Shown here one piece after another: positions 10,461 to 23,430 of a stretch of DNA of 64,000 nucleotides (the first letter of the stretch is position 1; every line of letters begins with the position of its first letter). Location: NCBI RefSeq assembly GCF_041146795.1, contig NC_135185.1:11093529-11157528 (forward strand), in the 5' to 3' direction. The notes under the pieces were generated by a model that was not told the DNA's origin, did no database searches, and saw only the letters and a list, made by a program, of their open reading frames with translations. This DNA comes from Maylandia zebra. Its lineage: Eukaryota > Chordata > Actinopteri > Cichliformes > Cichlidae. A program made the position numbers and the translations under genes.

Positions 10461-13400
10461 ATGGGCAACTTTTCCACCAAGGACAGCCATGGACCCACAG
10501 GTAGGTCATCCCTCAAACACACACACACTTAATTTACTTTCTTTAAACCAGCTCTGGCGGAATCAGCTCCCTTGAACTTTCCATGCTGTGTCTGAAAGGT
10601 TTGGCAGTGCGCACAGATGGCTGTGTTGTGTTGGCCTCGTGTTTTGAATTGTGTTGAGAAATTTCCAGGAAATCACAAACATCTGATTCATGAAGTACAC
10701 GGAAGTCGGAAGCATGATACCAGAAAAGTGCACGTACTAGAATTCCCAAAAAGTGAAGGTGGATGAAGAGTAATCATGAAACTGAAGGCAGCAGAGAGAA
10801 GAAAGTGGAAAAGCTGTAGGTGTGTGAATGTGTGTGTGTCTGTGTGTGTGCTGAGTTGCAGCAGGAATCTTGGCAGCTCTCCTGTGTTGCTCAGTGAGTG
10901 GTCATTCTCCTCGCGTCCCCGTGTGATTCGTTCTGGCCCTGCCGGGCCAGCTGTGATGAATCGGCAGAATTCCCCAGCTCAGCACAAGGGCAGCGGATTA
11001 ATCATAGGAAGTCTAATGCCATCTGACACACACACACACACATCCACTCTCATTCAGTCAACTTGCCACCCATGCACATGGTTGGACGAGCGCATTAAGG
11101 TCTGGAATGAAGAAATAAAGAGAAGGGTTGGCTTGAGAGTCCTATTAGACAGTCCTGTCATTCTTTCTCGGTGACTTGGCCGTGCAGCAGGTGGTGCATA
11201 ACTTTGCAAATGTTCAAGTGCTGATCTTACATCACTAAAGAAAAACGAAGGAACAAAAAACATTCATTTTGTTCATAGTGAAGCTTTTGTCCAAACAAGA
11301 AAAATGAGCGGGGAAGAGAAGGAAACGCTGCCTACGGGTTCCCACAGCCTCTGGAGTTCTTAACGCTGGCGTGCTGTGACAGGCGGGGAATGCCAAAAAG
11401 TGGAACTCATCATGTGTCAAGTCTGAAAATGAATCGGTAACTGAGTGCTGCAAATACGTGGGAATTGTTTGTCCTGTGTCTGCATGTGTTCCTGAATCGG
11501 GAGCAGTGGTATGGATGAGCAGCGCTAGAGGAATGCTTGTATTACAGCATTCATCGTCAGGGGCACGGCCCGGGCATTGTGCTGGTCAGCATCTAGCGAG
11601 TTCCGTCAACTCGCTAGATGATGTTTTCAGCGTCAGCATGCCTGACTGCTGACGACTGACTGCTTTCTTACTTCGTTCTGTGTCCGCTTCAGTTGTTCAG
11701 TGTATTCCTTCAGTCTGTGTGACCGAGTCACAGATGGAGGCTGTTATTCTGTCACACATGTATGCGATGACTGCTCATGGTCAGAGTTTCAGATACGGAG
11801 GTCGTCGTATGTGCAAATACTCTCTAAGAGCTCTAAACTGCTGTAAACACCCATACTTGGACTTGCGTGATGTGAAGAGATCATGATGTGAGGACGTGTG
11901 CTCCACCCACCTGTTCTTCAAACCTTCTGTTCACAATCAGGAGCAAAGTGTCTTAAAGAAAGAGGAGTTAAAACTGCTTCTTTCAGATAGCGGGTGAGCT
12001 AAGCAGCTGCACCAAGGCTCAGTATAAGAAAAGTGGACTATTTTAAACAAAGTTATTTCAGTACGGTCCAAAAATAAAAGTCGGGCCTGGAAATGAGCAC
12101 AAACTTTAAAGTCCTGCTCCACTCATGAAGTTAAAACCAGAGACCAGGATATGAAATTATTTCAAGAATTGTTCTTAAATTGATGTCTTGTGTGGAAAAC
12201 GTCTGACAGAAATGATTATTCAGCTCAGTTTTTCCCCTTTTTCCCATATTTAGATGCAGTCTTCAAACACAATTTGCTTTTCTCATTTTCTCTCAAATCT
12301 GTTTTTTTAGGGGCTCAGGTGGACAGTTTTCACACTCCACCTACTACGCCACAGAACGATGGTGCTGTTTTCACAACCAGTGCTCCCCAGCTTCCATCTT
12401 CCCCTACGATCTCAGTTTCGTCTCTACCTCCAGTACCGGCGACCACTGGCAAGAAATCGCAGCACGGCACGCCAACTACTCCCAGCGCTCGCAGTCCCCC
12501 TCCAGATTGGAAGCCTTGTCCGCCGGTCAGCGCAAACAGCTCCACGGTCAGCGCTGGAGTTAACCCAGTGAACAGCAAGCCAGCCGGTGCTGTGGCCGTG
12601 AGTGAGAAAGCTACTGTAGGGAGGAATGGTGGTCCTCCTACTTCTACACCCAGGATTCCTGTTACCCCAGAGAAGAGTGTGCCTGTCAGTCCTATAAAGA
12701 GCCCCTCGTCTCTGTCTAGTGCCTCGCCTGTGGTGGGCAGCTCTTTGGGGCAAAACTGGAGAGAAAGGGACAGTGGTCTGAGTCAGTCTCTGCCGCAGTG
12801 TCAGGAACCGAAGGATGGCCAAAGCGAGGAACTGGAGAAGTTGCTGGAGGAGTGTAAGCTAGCTCTGGGAATCCCTGCCAGTGAGGACGGGAGCACAAAC
12901 ACAGCAGGTGAGAGTGAAATCAGTCTTATTATTATAGTACTAGTATTTGAAATTTCAAAATATCCCCTCCCTAAATAAGCACTGCAATAACAACCCCAGC
13001 AGGCTTGTTGTTTGAGTGCTACAACTCTGCATTTCAATGTGGGCCAAACGTTTGTCTGTTTTAAGAAGGGCAAGTCAATTTCCTCGACATTTTTTGTGTT
13101 TTATATGCATGTGATGCTGCCTGACATTTCTGTGACCTTCCTTCAGAGATACTGAAGCATCTGCTGACAGAAGTGAAGAGTCTGAAGAGTACATTAGAGG
13201 TGAGATGAGCTTGAAAGTTTTCTCCTCAGACACCGACCGTGCACTTAACTCTTCCCCCCCAAAGAGACGTTATCCGGTCATTCTCTATAAACTAAAGTTT
13301 GCATATGAATGTGGCAACATTTTGGAGTGAGGAGCTTTGGTACTGGATGCCTTCTAGTCGTAATGACCAGGTTCCAGTCCCCGTGAAGGATGCGTTTGCC

Positions 13401-16400
13401 TAAACCCCAATAAATTGACTTTTTAAAATTCTTGTATGATGACAGGAAGTCTTTGCTTTGATATACACCGGCTAGATTGTAAGCTGTGACCGTAAACGTT
13501 TCATCTGGGGTCCCACTGCCAGTCTTGTGTTGTTTAAAGCCTCTTTTTTCATCAAACTTCATCCTGTAATTAGTCCTGTGTTTTATATACACGACGCACC
13601 TTTGTTGCAGCATAACTGAACGAGTAAAGTGCATGCATTTGTAAACAGGAAGTGATGTACAGGTCAGTGTAATATGACCTGTGAGCCGAGAGGTAACAAT
13701 AACACATACTGTACCATCACAGCCCACACTTTGTTCCCCTTTAACAACAACAGAGTCTTCAAGTGGAGTCTGCTTCACCCCCTGGGGGCTGCAGCTGTGC
13801 TAATGAAGGTCTTCCTGTCCTTCCACAGGAGGAAAGTCGTTGAGATCATTTTCTGTCCAACAAGATAGTTTATCAAGGACGCTCGCCTTTGGTATCACAG
13901 GCAGCTGCACCTTCTGATGAGACAACATGTGACTGTTGTCGGTGCTGTGTAAATAAAAATGAACTGAACTGAATGGCAAACACAAAAGGGTTAATAATAA
14001 TGAAGAAGTGACTTTCAACCTGAAAGGTGGTGCTTGTTCACGAGAGACTCTCCGGCTATGTTCGATATGGATAAAATCAAATTCTGCAGCACTTCTTTAG
14101 TTCATTTTCTCCTTCATTCTGCGATCTTAGGAGGACGGTGATATTCTTGAGTAATTTCCTGTCAGTTACTCGTTCCGATTCCTGACCCTCCCTTGTGCGG
14201 ATTGTAGCCAGAGGCTTCCAGCTTCCTCTAGATCTGCCACAGATTACGACAGCTGGACTATGACAGAACGGCGCCCCTCCCCGTCCCCGTCCCCATCGCC
14301 TTTTCTTCTCTTTCTTCTATCCTCCCCGTCCTCTCGTCTGCTCTTTTATTTTTCTCATGTATTTGAATTATTTTAATTGAACTGCGACTGACGCACGTCG
14401 TCCGTTTTTATCTTCCAGCTCGTCTATTCCGCGCCTCCTTGATGTCAGCTCTGCCTATTTAATATTCAAACTGTCCAAACACTCCTTTCTTTACTTTGTC
14501 TTTCTTCCACTTTCCCACATCCTTGTAAAAGACCTAGAAATATAAGCCTCGCACGGTCCAGCTGAAGCTCAGAGGGACTGTGGTATAACACAGCGAGAGG
14601 GCTCAGTGTTATGGAAATCATGGCAATCCAAACCCGTGTTTACATGAGCCCTCTGTAGGACGATATAAGCTAGCCGGAGCTCAGCTTTATGAACCTTCCC
14701 TGCCTGCTCTGCAGTGCCGAGATCCTTTGTGTGGAGAGCCGGAGAAGGGGAGTGCAGGGCGGAGGAGGGGGTTCACATTCGGCTGTTTCCAAGACAAAAC
14801 TTGTTTTGTTTTGTGCTGTGGTGAGGTAGAAGGGCTGCAGCTTGCAGTGACCCACTGGCCATGTTTTGTGCGTGTGCACACGAAACAAAAGACTTACAAA
14901 CACATGCACCAAGAATTCTTCAGAGGCCTCCCCCCTCCCCTCAGCCCCCAGCTGGGCCTGTTGACCGCTCCACCCCGAGCACAAGACTGAAATGAGCGAT
15001 GGCTCTCCCTCTCTCTCTCATCTCTTCCTTCCTCTGGATGCCTTCAGCCCCCCCTCTCCTCTATTCTGCATTCACCATCCATCTTTTCGTCTGACCCCAC
15101 CTTGCTTAAGCCGTTTCCTCTTCAGATCTGACCCCATTTTTGACCCCTTTTTTTCTTGTAATTTAAGTAGCTGTTATTTTTCCAGTCACACTCAGACAGA
15201 TAAGCCTCCCTGATGTGCTTTCTTCATCTGTCCTCAGCACTGCTTTTCCTAATGCTCCTTATCTGTCTCTGTCTACCCGGCAGCAATAATGTATTTTCCA
15301 TTTCTTTGTAGTTAAACTGAATTCTAAAGAAAGCCACATGATTGCCCATTGTGCAATGAACTGCTAAGGATGTTATCAAATGTACCATCTGTTTGTGCTT
15401 ATGAGCATGACAAGCTTTCAGTTTTCTTAACCAGCAAAAATGAAAATACTCCAATCGTGGCTGTGTTGTGGGGGTGGATGGTCAGATTTGTGTTCCCTGC
15501 TGGAGTCGATCTCAAAGCATTTGGAATCAGTTCCAGGTGAGCGCTGGCCGAGATTTCCTGAAATGATCTCCAGGTTCTCTCTGTTCTCTTTGCTCCTTGA
15601 CAGTCTGCTGCAGTGAAACAGGCCGTGCATTTGGACGCCACAGATCACACGTAGACTGATGGAAGGATGGGAGAAGGGTTCCCGACTCCATTGGGAAGCT
15701 TTTCTTAAATATGCAACTCTCTTGTTAGCTTATGGTTAAGTTATGTTTGAGCATCATTTGCAGAGTTTTTTTGGCCATTTTGCACTGCACATCTGGGAGG
15801 CAAATGTGTCTTAATAAATATATTTGAATTCACACCACAGCTTGGAGAGAGCAGTAATCACTGAGTTGGGATGATTCCCCAAGTTAGAGTGGGCGTGGAG
15901 GTGAAGTAGGGACACATAGTAGTAAACACAGCACAAATCTTCAAGTGTGTGCTGAACTCTTTCCAGGAATTGTCAGGAACGCAGATTTGCATCTAGAGTA
16001 TAGACATGTGTATGTATGCCTGTACTACATCTGGTCCTGCAGCGGGGCATGAGGCCGGGTCCTGGGGTCCTGACAGTCCACACCCTTATCTCAGTGTTAA
16101 CTGAGGAGCACCCCTTCCTGTTTCCTTAAACAGACACGCTCCAGTTGGTGTCCACATCTAGATAACAAAGACTCTGCAAAGACAAGATTCTTTAAGTCCA
16201 CGCGGGTGTTTTTAATAATCCTAAATATAGACTCGGAGAACTCCAAACAGGATTCACTATCCTGCTGATTTCCAAGGAGAGTGTGCTTCGGCTTAACCTG
16301 AGTATATGTATGCGTGTTGGAGAATGAAACGGTGTGGTTTGATGTTGATGTGAAAGAACAGGGGAGGTGTGTGTCTGTGGGAGAGAGGAAAGCAACGTGA

Positions 16401-19400
16401 TATGCATGTGTACGTGTGCGCGCATGCATCCAGAGTAATCAGGTCCAGCTGTGGTCTTGAGTCAGTGGTCAGATGAGGGAACGGCTTGGCTCAGACTCGC
16501 CTCCTCCTCCACATCTTCATCCATTCTTCATCTAATTACCACCCTTCCCAATCCCTCCACTCCTCCACACTCTCGCAGTTCCCCAGCTTACATTTCTCCA
16601 CAGTCTGTGAACTCCCTTTCCTTAAATCTGTGTGTGATTCCAACAACTTCTATTGTCCTCCCTGTCTTCTCTGACGTTTTTCCACATCCCTCTGTTTTTC
16701 TTTTATGATGTTGGTCGCTTAACATTTTTTAATAGTCTGGTATCGTTTACCTCTTGGCTTCATTGGCTCTGAGTGCCTGTTTTGATGTCTGGGGGTAGTG
16801 TTTGTTCATGTCTGCTGCTGCAGGACTATAAGAATGAAAGCTGGAAGCGTTTTTTTACATCACGAAGATATGAAACTGAATCCGAGTTGGGATTTGGTTT
16901 TCCCATGTCCAAAAAAACTGTTTTTGGATCACAGCCACACCAATGGTGTCGCAGAAGGCAGTTTCACAATGTAATCTTTGGTCCGGCTCCCAAAACGTTG
17001 CTTACATTTGCTTTGTTTTTCTGTTTGTGTCAGAGCTTGTTCGGCTTCGAGTCGTTTTTTTTCCCTCCAAGAATGATTTTTAAAAACGAGCAGACCACTT
17101 TTTGTTCTCATGATCGAGTTTTGCCTCATTTGAGTTGGCTTGCCAGCTCCACTCCCCCCCTCGGCTTGCTGAGGCCTGCTGCTCGCTTCAGCTCAACTTG
17201 TCGTCTAATGAGGGCGAAATGGATATTTGATAGTTTATTTGATTGCAGTCATTCTCTGCGGAAAGCTGAGCTGTTTCTTTTTGTCTGTCTGATTAACTTA
17301 AAGCCAACTTTAATCATCTGGATTCTTTATGGCATTATTGTGAAAATAATTTTGATTGCGTGGATTATCCGTTACATTTTTATTATATTTCTCTCAGTCC
17401 TGATCAAAGGTTTAAGGCCACTTGAAAGATGGCAAAAAAAACATATTTTGCATGGTTGGATCTTAACGAGGTTCCAAGTCAAGCTTCAACATACAACAAG
17501 AAGAAAGAGTGAGACAAAACATTTTGTTGAGCATGTAATTTATTGAAACTAAAACAGGCTGTTTTACAGCTGCTCAAAGGTTTAGGGCTACATGCCTTTA
17601 AAGGGCCAAATCTGTGCAAAAATGTAGATTTATTGTCATTTTCTGTCATGACATTCTGATGGCAAAGGCAAAAAATCTTTCCCTTAAGCTCCCCCCTGTG
17701 GTTTGAACTTTTGATCGGGACTGTATGACAGATTATTTACAAAATTTATAGTCAGCTTCTGCTGCACTTGTGTTCAGCTTACCAGTCAGCTGTGCTAGCG
17801 TATGCCCACACAGAACATGGGTGCTGTTTCTTAAATTAGTTGGACAAACTGAGATTTTCCTGCTAATAAAGTATCCTCTGTTTGCTTTCCAGTCAGAGCG
17901 TGGCGAATGGCTGCAGTTCCAGGGTGACCTGCAGGTGGCGGTGGCGGTGGCAGATCGCCTGAGAGCTGAGGCAGAAGAGGAGTTGACGGCGATCCGAACA
18001 GCCCACAAAGACATTGAGAAGGAGCTTTCTGCTGCCCAGCAGAGACAGAAAGAGGCTGATGTGCAGCTGGTTACTCTGAGGGAAGAGTTGAAGGAGAGCA
18101 GGCAAAAACTGGCTAATCTCACCAAGGTCCAGGGCAAAAGTGAAGCCCAGGAACCTTGTCATGAACCTGAGAAGCCAAATGGAGAATCTAACAAGTCTGA
18201 GAGCAAGGAAGAAAGCCACAGAGGCAGGGAGAGGGTGGTGTACAGGTTAGGAGGAGAAGGGCTGGATAGTAAGAATCAGAACGAGGTGGTGAAGAATGTC
18301 GCTGACGAAGAGGCGAAAACAGACTGTAAAGATGTGACTAAGCGCTACCTGAGAAATGTGACCAATGAGGACAGGAACAGAGAGGGGGTGCGATCCAGTG
18401 AAACACGCAGGATGGTGACTACAGAGAGGTCAAGGTGAGAAAACGGTTCGAGCCTAAGCGTACGTCTGTGGAACTGGACAGAGATTTGAAAACAAACCTT
18501 CTCTGCTCCACATCATCTCTGCTAACAATCACCAAACTTGGTCAGGACTGCGGCTGTGCTTTCTCTATAACGTTACTGCATTAAGTTGACCACTTGAAAA
18601 GAATTTAAACAGTCCAATCTACAAGTGGAGCGTGAAGCAGCTGTGTGAGGAGAGTTGATTTGGTTTGTTTTATCCATTCTTTGCTGCAGAAGCCTGTCCA
18701 GATTACCCAGCTCCTCAGAATCCAACACCATGCTGAACGGAGCCTCCCAGTCCAGTTCTGCTGCAACAGCTGCTGCTGCAAACAAGGTGAGACTCATACA
18801 CAGGAAGTGGCTTCATTAGGGTCTGCTTGTTAATGAAGACATGCATACTGTATGCACACACAGCTATACCTAATTAGATACTTTTTTTTTCTTTAAAAGA
18901 ACTTGTTGCAATTAAGAGGTCGAAATCTGGACTGGCAGGACGGCAGGTCAAGTAGTGACGCAGGTGAGCCCACCCACGCCTCATACTACTAAGGAACTAT
19001 GTTTTTAACCATAGTCTCCATGTAGACGATGGGATTAAACCTCATTTTGTTAATTCATTCATAATTTTTAGAGCCAAAAGTGACCATATTGTAAATTTGT
19101 AAATTTGAGCGTCTTAGAGATCTGAGAGCGAGCCTGAAGTAGTGACTAGTTTTTTGGTTGTCGAGGTTTGGTTTGGGAAAATAAAGGTGGCGCTGATGTG
19201 CTGCATAGTGTTGTGGTACAAACTAATGACATGAAAGTACAGCCCTGTTGTTGTTTCTTTTCAGCTGATATCTCTTCCACACAATATATTTATGTGTAAG
19301 TCATAGCTGTTCTTTCTTCATATTCTAATTATGGCGTTAGGTCGTTTTAAATTACTTTTAAATACACACATTTACAAAAAGAGCCTTTAACCGTGTAGAT

Positions 19401-21400
19401 GTTTGTGTTAAGTTAAAATGTGTTGTGCTGTGACTAAGCCTTCCTGCACTGGATGCTCATAGCTTGCTGGTGTGTAACGCAGGGTTGTTTCTTGTCTGCA
19501 GGAAAATGCGAGGAGTCTTTAAACAAGTACAATTCAGCCCTCACCGAGTTGCCGCCCACCAAGTGAGTCCACAGCGACGCTCTGTGAACAGTCACATCCT
19601 TTATAAATCGAACGACTTGTTTGGACTGAAGCAAAATAGATCGTGAAGCTTAAGTAGAGGAAACACTTCTCGTGCGACGTTCAGTTTGCTCTACTGTAAC
19701 TGACTCGAGCGTGCGTGCACGTTTTCAGGTCTCAGGATGGATTCAACCTGCTGCTGCGTCGCCATGGAGGCTCAAAGAGAAACTCGCTGCTCCGCTGGTG
19801 TCAGAGTCGAACCCAAGGCTACAAGGTGACCCTCAAGATGCTTTTATATGTAGTTCAGTTTACAGGTGTGTGTGTGTGGGTTCTTGGTCATTATCTCTAA
19901 ATCTCCACCAAGTATTCCAAACTCTGATAACAGTCCTTTTTTTTTTTTTAAATTTATTTATTTTTTTATTTTTTTATTAAACATTCAAGAAACCTGGAAG
20001 GCTGCACCTGTGCTCCCACTCCACAAAGACGGGGACCCGAGTGATTTAAATTATTACTGCCTGTCTCAAATTGTCCTCCCCTTGCTAAAATATTAGAGCT
20101 CCAGCTGACACTGGTTCTGGAATCAACTTTTACCCTCAGGATTAAATCATGTGACAGATCAACAGCTCCATTGAGTGTTTCCAGTAATATAACTGAAACT
20201 CTCGGTAACCATTAGTATTGAACCTGTCAAAAGCATCTGATCTTGTCATTTTAGTAGAAAAAGTGTTTTTAGATTTTAGATTATCTTTCTGGTAGAACTA
20301 CAGAGGTGTCACGTAACCTCTGCTCGCTGTTTGCAGAGGTGTTCCACAGGGGTCCATCCTTGGGCCCTTTGAATTCACTCTGTATACAAACAATATTATA
20401 TCTGCCCCTCATAAAAAGTTTTGTAAACATTCACTAGTCAAAATATCATTGTAATAATTCATAATTTGTGCACACTTAAATATGGTGATATTATTGATAT
20501 GCATCTTTCTTCATCTGCCTTGAAGCCTCTTGATTCTGTGATTATGTGAAAAGTGAATGGCTCGCCTTAGGTGAGAGACGAGAGCTGAACTGTATGTTTA
20601 TCTACAGCTTACTAACTTCTGACTACAGTTAAATACATGTTTACAGTATCAGGTCACATGCATGTTAACATTAGCTGGCCCTTTTATTCACACTGAACTT
20701 GAAAAACTAATTTAAATAAGGGATGAGCTGCCAAAACCTATGAGACTACCCTCTCTGGTTTCATTCAGACATTTTAAAAAGGTTGTACTTGGACGTGCTT
20801 TTCTTATAATAATCAGTGAACACGTGTAATGTGTTTGAGCTTTTGCACATTTGTTTATAGACCTGTTTAAATAAAGGACTTAATAACAGTGGTAGTCTAA
20901 CAGGTTTTAACACTGAAGTAATGAACATAATAGATTTTTGTATCCTCTCCTCTTCATGCAGAACATTGACATCACCAACTTCAGCAGCAGCTGGGCCGAC
21001 GGCCTGGCGTTCTGTGCCGTCTACCACACCTACCTCCCCTCACATATCCCTTACAGCACCCTCGGCCCCGAGAACAAGGTAGTGCCGGTTTCTGTGTGAC
21101 TGATGGGATGAAGCTACTCGTTTGTGTTAAACTTATCGATTTTACTTCCTTCGTTGTAGAAAGAGAATCTCAGTCTAGCGTTCAAAACAGGAGAGAGCGT
21201 TGGGATTGCGCAGTCTCTGGTAAGACTTTGTGTTTTAACCAATTTCCCATTTTACACACACACGAAACAGATTTTTGTTTGTTGTGCTCATAAATGTGTC
21301 TCTTTAACAGACAGTGGAGGAGATGCTGAGGGCGGGCGGTCCTGACTGGCAGCGGGTTCTGAGCTATGTGGAGAGCATGTACCGCCACTTTGAGATGTAA
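10461..21400 (+). CDS. specc1-like: Cytospin-family (SPECC1/SPECC1L-like) protein, 605 aa, 11 coding exons
   Basis: Cytospins link actin and microtubules in adhesion and cytokinesis. Coding exons: 10461-10500, 12311-12907, 13147-13199, 17893-18434, 18690-18786, 18900-18963, 19502-19562, 19729-19825, 20962-21078, 21160-21219, 21311-21400. All junctions are GT-AG and phases match, giving 1818 nt. The start MGNFSTKD follows ctgcag and fits an N-myristoylation motif. Residues 15-210 are Ser/Thr/Pro-rich. A coiled coil (about 231-310) contains the family block [14 protein letters not shown] charged linker follows. The C-terminal calponin-homology domain (about 498-603) has [36 protein letters not shown] and [10 protein letters not shown]. 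Human SPECC1 and SPECC1L are about 1070-1120 aa, so this form lacks most of the long N-terminal coiled coil. The CH domain marks it clearly as cytospin rather than smoothelin, but which paralogue is unclear. The next gene downstream, cd109-like, is on the same strand. Confidence 0.87.
11026..11041. repeat. (CA)n microsatellite
   Basis: A short CA run in intron 1 of the cytospin-like gene. Confidence 0.75.
11590..11620. repeat. Perfect 13-bp inverted repeat with 5-nt spacer
   Basis: CATCTAGCGAGTT (11590-11602), spacer CCGTC, then AACTCGCTAGATG (11608-11620) is a perfect hairpin or palindromic protein-binding arrangement in intron 1 of the cytospin-like gene. No transposon boundary or target duplication surrounds it. 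Confidence 0.7.
13946..13976 (+). mobile_element. Retroposon-like 3' tail (TGAAC-type repeat)
   Basis: The sequence gctgtgtaaataaaaatgaac followed by tgaactgaat resembles the 3' ends of fish LINE/SINE families, where an AATAAA-like segment runs into a short tandem tail. It lies in intron 3 of the cytospin-like gene. No upstream body could be delimited. Confidence 0.4.
17395..17723. mobile_element. Short Tc1-like non-autonomous derivative (relic)
   Basis: Left end CAGTCCTGATCAAAGGTTT and right end (reverse complement) CAGTCCCGATCAAAAGTTC form imperfect terminal inverted repeats of Tc1 type. A TA follows the right end, but CT rather than TA precedes the left end, so the left junction is decayed. 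It is about 330 bp with no transposase, in intron 3 of the cytospin-like gene. Internally the phrase tcaaaggtttagggctacatg is a second, diverged repeat copy. Confidence 0.6.
19980..20460 (+). mobile_element. Degraded LINE reverse-transcriptase fragment
   Basis: Plus-strand reading gives [14 protein letters not shown] near 20010-20060, matching the 'PL-K-GDPSDLNNYRPIS' block of LINE reverse transcriptases. Further on, 20338-20370 reads [11 protein letters not shown], the conserved GVPQGS(I/V)LGP block. Stops and frameshifts separate them. It is a dead insertion in intron 8 of the cytospin-like gene, in the sense orientation. The clade (L2, Rex or similar) cannot be told from this much sequence. 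Confidence 0.75.
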
Positions 21401-22380
21401 CTGTTGGAGGTACTGTCAAACGGCCCCGCCGCAGATGACACTTCAGAAACGCTGTCAAAGAAGCATAGTTCATCATAATTGTTCCCTGAATACTACTTTT
21501 GCTGGGTGGTTAAAAGCGGATGACTTTCAAAGCTACAGATTGTAACTGAAATAGACTCAGAAACAGCTGTCACAAAAGCCTGTAACCAAAGGATGTAAGC
21601 ACAGATGGGTGTGAGCTGCGTGCACTCGTTTCTGTTCAGACAATAAAACGGACATGCAAAAGTCACATTTTAGCTTTTAAAGTGGATATTATCGTGACCG
21701 CCTTGTGGAAATTTCGGTTATGTGGAACCTTTTTAGCATCTTTCTATTAAAGTGTGTACACGAGTTGCTGTAAATGTCTCCACACTGGTACTTTACAGTC
21801 AAAAAGTACTGTATTAGGTCTTCCATGAAATCTATAATCTTTGGCTTTTATATGTGATGCTTTGCAAAGATTCCACATGTGTTTGGACATTTGAGCACTG
21901 TGTAAATACGCACTTTTGTCAGCACTTTGTTGATGTCAGAATGTAATGTGCAGTAGTTTTGTAAAGGCTGTGTGGGCATTCAGCTGCAAGGCCTCAGTCC
22001 AGGCAGAAACGTGTCTGATGATTTATCTTAGATAAAGTTTCAGTTTTTCAGTAAAAGTTGGCGTTTCCTCACATAAAACACATGTAATCAAAATTTCAAA
22101 GCGCTTCCGTGATGCTAACGAGAGAGCCGGTGCTGTTAAGTTGCTCAGGGATGTGTGTTAAAGAAGCGACACAGCTAAAGCAAATACAAGCCTCCACAAG
22201 ACTGCACATCCGGTTTCAACATCATCTCGCATCACACCTGCATCCTCGCTGATGCGCATCTGGTATTTTTACGACATGTTGGAAACTGTTGACAAAGTTG
22301 TACGTGCCAAAATGAATCAAGTGCTCCTTACATTGTAAGATATGTTTGTATTTAACTAGTGTGAAGAATTATACCAAAGA

Positions 22381-22386
22381 AATAAA
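22381..22386 (+). terminator. Poly(A) signal of the cytospin-like gene
   Basis: AATAAA lies 981 nt after the stop codon at 21400. A nearer AATAAA at 21642-21647 could give a short 3' UTR isoform. Both lie before the cd109-like start at 23431. Confidence 0.5.
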
Positions 22387-23430
22387 CAGTTTATTTGGAT
22401 GAAGTGGCGCCGTGAGTCTTGTTTACTAACCCCACTGTTAGGATTGAAAAGAACAGACACGAAAATCCATTTATGGGCTTTTGGCTCAACATTCTCATCT
22501 CTTCTGTTTTGAACTGGGAGGAGCTCATGTTTGAAATTGGCTTAACCTTGGCTTTACTGCCACCTGCTGGTGAATATAAGGTTATGCATGCTTCTGTTTG
22601 CCTGCATCATGCTGCTATTCCTCAGTAAAAAAATTTTAATTGCCACTTAGTGGCTACAGCACGGTCAGTGTTGCACCCATCATGTCAACTCATAATCACC
22701 GCGATGCTATTTTTACCTCGTTTTCTTTGTCCAACCTGTATTTATGTCTATAAACTTCTAAACAAGCAATTATAAAGACAAAACTCAATGTTTGAAAGCG
22801 CCTGAGATCAGCGGAGAGGGAGGGTTTCAGACAACTGTCGGATCAGTCTCATCACTTCCTCCAGAGACGCAACACCCACTGCCAGCCTGTCGTCCTTTGT
22901 TGTCACGAGATAATTAAAATGTCAAGCCTGTTTATTACATAGCTGAATTGTGCTAATATGGCTTTGTATTCAATTAGTAGGCCACAGAGTCCTGTAATGT
23001 AGCAAAATATTTCCTAAAACAACAGAGATTTGATTGGTGGTCTCCGTTTTCAAATAATATGGTCGTTTTGTGTCTAATACACATGCAGTTTTCTGTTCCT
23101 TGTGACATTTAAGATGATCTCTCCTAGTTATGGATACAATAACACCTCGGTGTGTCTCTCCGGGCTTTGGAAGTGGATTGGAATTGTCTCCACGGACAAA
23201 TGATGCTGGTCTCTCCCCAGGCAAAGGTGTCGAGTGTGTGCACACCCTCCTGCTATGCTTTGTGTGCTGCGTGTGATATGCTTCCTAATCTTCCTATGCG
23301 TGTGAGAGGAGCCCCCTGGGGCCCTGGCAGGAGGACAGGAGGAGGAGCTTGGTCACTCAGGTACAGGTAAAGTGACGCGTTTGCTGTCAGTTTGGAGTCA
23401 GAAGCAAACATTCGAAGCGTGACTGTGAAC
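22387..23430. other. Spacer between cytospin-like and cd109-like genes
   Basis: About 1 kb holding the presumed cd109-like promoter. No TATA box or CpG island is evident. The last 100 nt (gaggaggagcttggtcactc and following) are purine-rich and GC-richer than the rest. No other gene is seen. Confidence 0.45.

Noticed and set aside
12190-12310. In-frame extension upstream of cytospin exon 2
   Set aside because: Ends at a good acceptor (tttttttag) whose phase matches exon 1, so this stretch is intronic.
13278-13778. 166-aa minus-strand ORF in cytospin intron 3
   Set aside because: No conserved motif or splice context; sits beside a retroposon-like tail and is probably chance or repeat-derived.
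16773-17546. 257-aa plus-strand ORF
   Set aside because: Lies in cytospin intron 3, runs into a Tc1-like relic, has no family motif and no splice support; a chance open frame.
19265-19292. Possible small extra cytospin exon (reads DISSTQYIY)
   Set aside because: Including it shifts exon 7 out of the frame that reads [19 protein letters not shown]; skipping it gives correct phase.
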